Shown in pieces: positions 6,412 to 8,550 of a stretch of 8,550 bases of DNA. The stretch spans positions 1 through 8,550 of the forward strand of contig JAMOOS010000231.1 in assembly GCA_027065245.1 (NCBI GenBank), in the 5' to 3' direction. Source of the stretch: Desulfuromonadaceae bacterium. Lineage in GTDB: Bacteria; Desulfobacterota; Desulfuromonadia; Desulfuromonadales; Desulfuromonadaceae. Position numbers and translations under genes: made by a program. How positions within the stretch are numbered: the stretch's first letter is position 1; each line of letters starts with the position of its first letter. The notes beneath the pieces are model-generated. The model did no database searches. It was not told the origin of the DNA and was given only the letters and a program-made list of their open reading frames with translations.

Positions 6412-6436
6412 ATGTTACGGTCTCTATTACCGACAT
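6412..6436. repeat. Inverted repeat, candidate operator or small hairpin
   Basis: ATGT (6412-6415) and CGGT (6418-6421) on the left pair with ACCG (6429-6432) and ACAT (6433-6436) on the right, with a 2-nt bulge and a 7-nt centre. It lies 30-54 bp upstream of the -35 box of the minus-strand promoter, where an activator could bind. It is short and imperfect and could be chance. Confidence 0.3.
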
Positions 6437-6547
6437 TTTCTCACTATCATTTTTTAGTTGAATTTTCACTCTACAGCGATTTAGAACTCTAGTCAATTGA
6501 TGATTTTAAACTAAAACGCGGTTCTAGCTGAATCAGTGAGCCCCCAT

Positions 6548-6587
6548 CGGCACAATGCCGTTTCCTCCGCGAGACCATTTTCGCAGG
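6548..6587. other. Two adjacent hairpins of unknown function in the intergenic region
   Basis: CGGCA (6548-6552) and TGCCG (6556-6560) form a perfect 5-bp stem with a CAA loop. Beside it, CCT (6564-6566) plus GCGA (6569-6572) pair with TCGC (6581-6584) plus AGG (6585-6587), with two bulged C. CCCC (6541-6545) and CAGT (6534-6537) outside could pair with GGGG (6586-6589) and ACTG (6595-6598), closing a three-way junction. The outer stem competes with the AGG pairing. Either strand could carry the structure; no T-run follows, so it is not an intrinsic terminator. Confidence 0.35.
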
Positions 6588-6717
6588 GGAATTTACTGTT
6601 AAAGTCGTCTGCCCGCGCCGTTTTGCGCCGCCGTGCAAAAATTTGAAGGGATTGAGCAGCACCAGCGCCGTTAACAGGTAGACTTTTGCCGCACTTTTAC
6701 ATAAGCTGAGCGCCGTT

Positions 6718-7719
6718 ATGGCTGATGAAAATAAAGCGGATAAATTGAGCACCTTGGGCGAGTTTGCCTTTATCGACACCATCAGCGCCCGCCTTGACGG
6801 CAGCGCCGACGTGCTGCTGGGTATCGGCGACGACTGCGCCGCCACCACCATTCCCGCCGGGGAGGTGCTGCTTACCAGCAAAGATCTGCTCATTGAAGAT
6901 GTCCATTTCAAACGGCAATGGTGCAGCATGAGCGAGCTGGGGCACAAAAGCGCGGCGGTTAACTTGAGCGATATCGCCGCCATGGGCGGCAAGCCGCGCC
7001 ACTGTTTTCTTGGTCTGGGGCTGCCACCGCAGTGCCGCGTGGATGAGGTAGATGCGTTTATCGCCGCGTTTATCGCCACCATGAGCGCCGCCGGTTGTCA
7101 ACTGGCCGGCGGCGATACCTGCGCCAGCCGCGCCGGACTGCTGATTTCGGTAACGGTGCACGGCAGCGGCGTGGCCAGCCGCCTGTGTCGCCGCGACGGT
7201 GCTGCCGTCGGCGACGATATATACGTTTCCGGCACCATCGGCGACAGTGCCGTGGCGCTGTATCTACTGCAACACGAACAGGCCGTGCCGCCGCACCTGC
7301 TGCGTCGCCACCACCGTCCCGAAGCGCGGCTGGCACTGGGGGCGCAGTTGGCAGGCGTTGCCAGTGCCATGATAGATGTTTCCGACGGCCTGTGCGCCGA
7401 TTTGGGGCATATCCTGCGCCGGTCGCGGTTGGGAGCAGAGATAGACAGCAGCCTGGTACCGCTGTCGCAACCGCTGCGCGCCTGGCTGGAGCAACACCCC
7501 GAACAACGGCAGTTGGCGCTGAACGGCGGCGAGGACTACGAACTGCTGTTTACCGCAGCGCCCGCCGCCCGCGCGGCGGTACAACAGGCGGCGGCGACGG
7601 CGCACACGCCCATAAGCCGGATTGGCACCACCACCGCCACACCCGGCCTGACCATACTTACTGCCGCTGGCGTCAGCCGCCGGGACAACCCTACCGGGTT
7701 CAACCACTTTGCCCGTTGA
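6718..7719 (+). CDS. thiL: Thiamine-monophosphate kinase ThiL
   Basis: A 333-aa cytoplasmic enzyme that phosphorylates thiamine monophosphate to thiamine diphosphate with ATP, the last step of cofactor synthesis. The family motifs are all present in order: GIGDDCA (35-41), KDLLIEDVHF (55-64), NLSDIAAMGG (82-91), GGDT (131-134) with metal- and nucleotide-binding acidic residues, IDVSDGL (219-225), GGEDYELLF (270-278) and GFNHF (327-331). The length is typical (about 320-340 aa) and the protein looks intact. ATG 6718 is the first usual start after an in-frame stop at 6679, but its ribosome site is weak. No thiamine-diphosphate riboswitch motif was recognised upstream. lolA follows after 22 bp. 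Confidence 0.96.
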   Translation: MADENKADKLSTLGEFAFIDTISARLDGSADVLLGIGDDCAATTIPAGEVLLTSKDLLIEDVHFKRQWCSMSELGHKSAAVNLSDIAAMGGKPRHCFLGLGLPPQCRVDEVDAFIAAFIATMSAAGCQLAGGDTCASRAGLLISVTVHGSGVASRLCRRDGAAVGDDIYVSGTIGDSAVALYLLQHEQAVPPHLLRRHHRPEARLALGAQLAGVASAMIDVSDGLCADLGHILRRSRLGAEIDSSLVPLSQPLRAWLEQHPEQRQLALNGGEDYELLFTAAPAARAAVQQAAATAHTPISRIGTTTATPGLTILTAAGVSRRDNPTGFNHFAR

Positions 7720-7741
7720 CAGGAAAGGATATATACCGATT

Positions 7742-8476
7742 ATGCGTAATCTTCTGCTACTGACAGCCGCCCTGCTGCTACCGCTACCGCTGCACGCCGC
7801 CGCTGATCAAGCACCGCAACTGCTGCTCAAGCGGGTACAGAGTTTTTTCATCGCCGCCAACCCGCATCAGCGCATCAACGATATCAGCGGCAAGTTTCGC
7901 CAGCAGGCACGCATCGCCAGCCTCAACCGCAGCCGCACAGGCCACGGTACCATGCAGATTATGTTTCAACGCCAAAACGGCGCGGAGCAGACACTGTTTT
8001 GCTGGAATTATCTCAAACCAAGCCGCCAGCAGGTAATCTGCGACGGCGAAACCCTGTGGGTATACATGCCGGAAAATAATCAGGTTATGGTGTCGGCGGT
8101 AACCGATAAAAGCTACTACAAGGAGGATCCGCTGCTGTTTTTGCGCAACCTCAGCCATCTGGACAAACATTTCAGCGTGGAGTGGGCCGCCAAGCGGCGC
8201 GACCAGCACGGCAACTATGTACTGGCTCTCACCCCGCTCAAGGCGTCGGTGTATATCAAAACCCTGGAACTGGCGGTTCCGGCGTGGATAAATAATCGCT
8301 CGGCGCGGCTGCGTTTTCCCATCGCCGCCGCCACTATTATCGATCCCACCGATAACGTGACCAGCATAGAATTCAGCGATATCCGCATCAACAGCGGCCT
8401 TACGCCGCAACAGTTCAAATTTGACGTTCCCGCCGGTGTGGCGGTGGTACACCCCGCTGATTTGCGTCGGCAATAA
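7742..8476 (+). CDS. lolA: Outer-membrane lipoprotein carrier LolA
   Basis: A 244-aa periplasmic protein of the LolA family, which takes lipoproteins from the LolCDE transporter and carries them across the periplasm to the outer membrane. A signal peptide occupies residues 1-20 (MRN, a long Leu-rich core, then PLHAA). Typical family segments follow: ISGKFRQQ early, a hydrophobic strand with FCWNYLKPSRQQVICDG, then LWVYMPENNQVMV, and a C-terminal SIEFSDIRINSGLTP with FKFDVPAGV. ATG 7742 is chosen because the signal peptide begins there; AAAGGA (7724-7729) lies 12 nt upstream, a little long. An in-frame TTG at 7709 would overlap thiL and add charged residues before the signal, so it is rejected. 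The mature part is slightly longer than E. coli LolA, with extra sequence around residues 180-205. Confidence 0.88.
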   Translation: MRNLLLLTAALLLPLPLHAAADQAPQLLLKRVQSFFIAANPHQRINDISGKFRQQARIASLNRSRTGHGTMQIMFQRQNGAEQTLFCWNYLKPSRQQVICDGETLWVYMPENNQVMVSAVTDKSYYKEDPLLFLRNLSHLDKHFSVEWAAKRRDQHGNYVLALTPLKASVYIKTLELAVPAWINNRSARLRFPIAAATIIDPTDNVTSIEFSDIRINSGLTPQQFKFDVPAGVAVVHPADLRRQ

Positions 8477-8485
8477 AATTTTATT
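8472..8485. repeat. 14-bp perfect AT palindrome at the lolA stop
   Basis: AATAAAATTTTATT is a perfect palindrome that includes the lolA stop codon and ends 18 bp before the yajQ start. It has no GC pairs and would make a weak RNA hairpin; it may be a protein-binding site or simply an AT-rich spacer. Confidence 0.3.
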
Positions 8486-8503
8486 CTGTAGAGGAGGACA
8501 ATT

Positions 8504-8550
8504 ATGCCCAGTTTCGACATTGTTTCCAAAATCGATATGCAGGAAGTAGA
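8504..8550 (+). CDS. yajQ: YajQ-family nucleotide-binding protein, 3' end missing
   Basis: Only the first 15 codons are present (MPSFDIVSKIDMQEV), but this start is diagnostic for the YajQ/DUF520 family, small two-domain proteins reported to bind nucleotides including cyclic di-GMP in some species. A strong site (GAGGAGGA, 8491-8498) precedes ATG 8504 by 5 nt. It lies 27 bp after lolA on the same strand. The reading frame runs off the end of the window. Confidence 0.9.
   Translation, partial: MPSFDIVSKIDMQEV

Larger units (their letters stand above)
6336..6717. other. Divergent intergenic region between the signalling operon and thiL
   Basis: This 382-bp stretch separates the divergent response-regulator and thiL genes and is clearly more AT-rich at 6355-6530 than the flanking genes. 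It holds the minus-strand promoter (6354-6382), an inverted repeat (6412-6436), the 8-bp palindrome TCAATTGA (6493-6500), a split repeat TAGAAC/GTTCTA (6482-6487 and 6521-6526), and two adjacent hairpins (6548-6587). A convincing plus-strand promoter for thiL was not found: TTAACA at 6671-6676 is a fair -35 but has only weak -10 matches. No tRNA and no gene with a ribosome site was seen. Confidence 0.6.

Noticed and set aside
6412..6489. 26-codon plus-strand open frame starting at ATG 6412
   Set aside because: It has no ribosome site and lies within an AT-rich promoter region.
6530..6600. Fluoride riboswitch on the minus strand
   Set aside because: AAAC, a GGCA/TGCC hairpin and GATG occur in the right order, but the first-hairpin loop does not pair with the downstream strand, the ACUCCUAC-like end is missing, and no fluoride exporter follows.
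6480..6717. Thiamine-diphosphate riboswitch upstream of thiL
   Set aside because: Expected given the gene, but the CUGAGA and ACCUGAUC...GGNUAAUNCC core motifs could not be found on the plus strand.
6489..7082. A 197-codon open frame on the minus strand covering the start of thiL and the intergenic region
   Set aside because: It is Ser/Ala-rich with no recognisable domain, mostly antisense to a clear ThiL, and has no ribosome site; a shadow frame.
6700..7763. Other long open frames overlapping thiL, including a 222-codon plus-strand frame at 7095-7763
   Set aside because: They are Arg-rich products of GC-rich third positions in alternate frames, fully overlapped by ThiL, whose motifs are unambiguous.

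Overview
The window is GC-rich DNA from a Gram-negative anaerobe, most likely a Desulfuromonadota (Geobacter/Desulfuromonas-type) bacterium. The clues are a triheme c7-type cytochrome, a response regulator carrying a DUF4388/PATAN domain, Roadblock/LC7 proteins, a GlcF-like (Fe-S) protein, and the envelope gene lolA. This placement is inferred from gene content; no search was run.

The left block (1-2581, + strand) opens with the C-terminal ~400 residues of a GlcF-like iron-sulfur electron-transfer protein. A small exported three-heme cytochrome follows, then a probable terminator, then a PP-loop tRNA-thiolation-type enzyme (MnmA/ThiI-like) that starts with GTG.

The middle block (6335-2684, - strand) is a tight five-gene signalling operon. 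In transcription order it encodes a REC-PATAN-Roadblock-like response regulator, a Roadblock-like protein with an Ala/Pro linker and a helical C-terminal domain, a single-domain Roadblock-like protein, an exported sensor domain (secreted or lipoprotein), and a membrane sensor (TM-sensor-TM-HAMP) whose ectodomain is a paralog of the preceding protein. The membrane sensor stops after HAMP and has no kinase, cyclase or methyl-accepting domain. A sigma70-type promoter precedes the operon and an intrinsic terminator follows it. This is the most interesting part of the window.

A 382-bp divergent intergenic region (6336-6717) holds the operon promoter, an inverted repeat that may be an operator, and a pair of adjacent hairpins of unknown role.

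The right block (6718-8550, + strand) is housekeeping: thiL (thiamine-monophosphate kinase), lolA (periplasmic lipoprotein carrier) and the first codons of a yajQ-family gene, closely spaced and probably co-transcribed. No tRNA, rRNA, CRISPR array, transposase or other mobile-element signature was seen.
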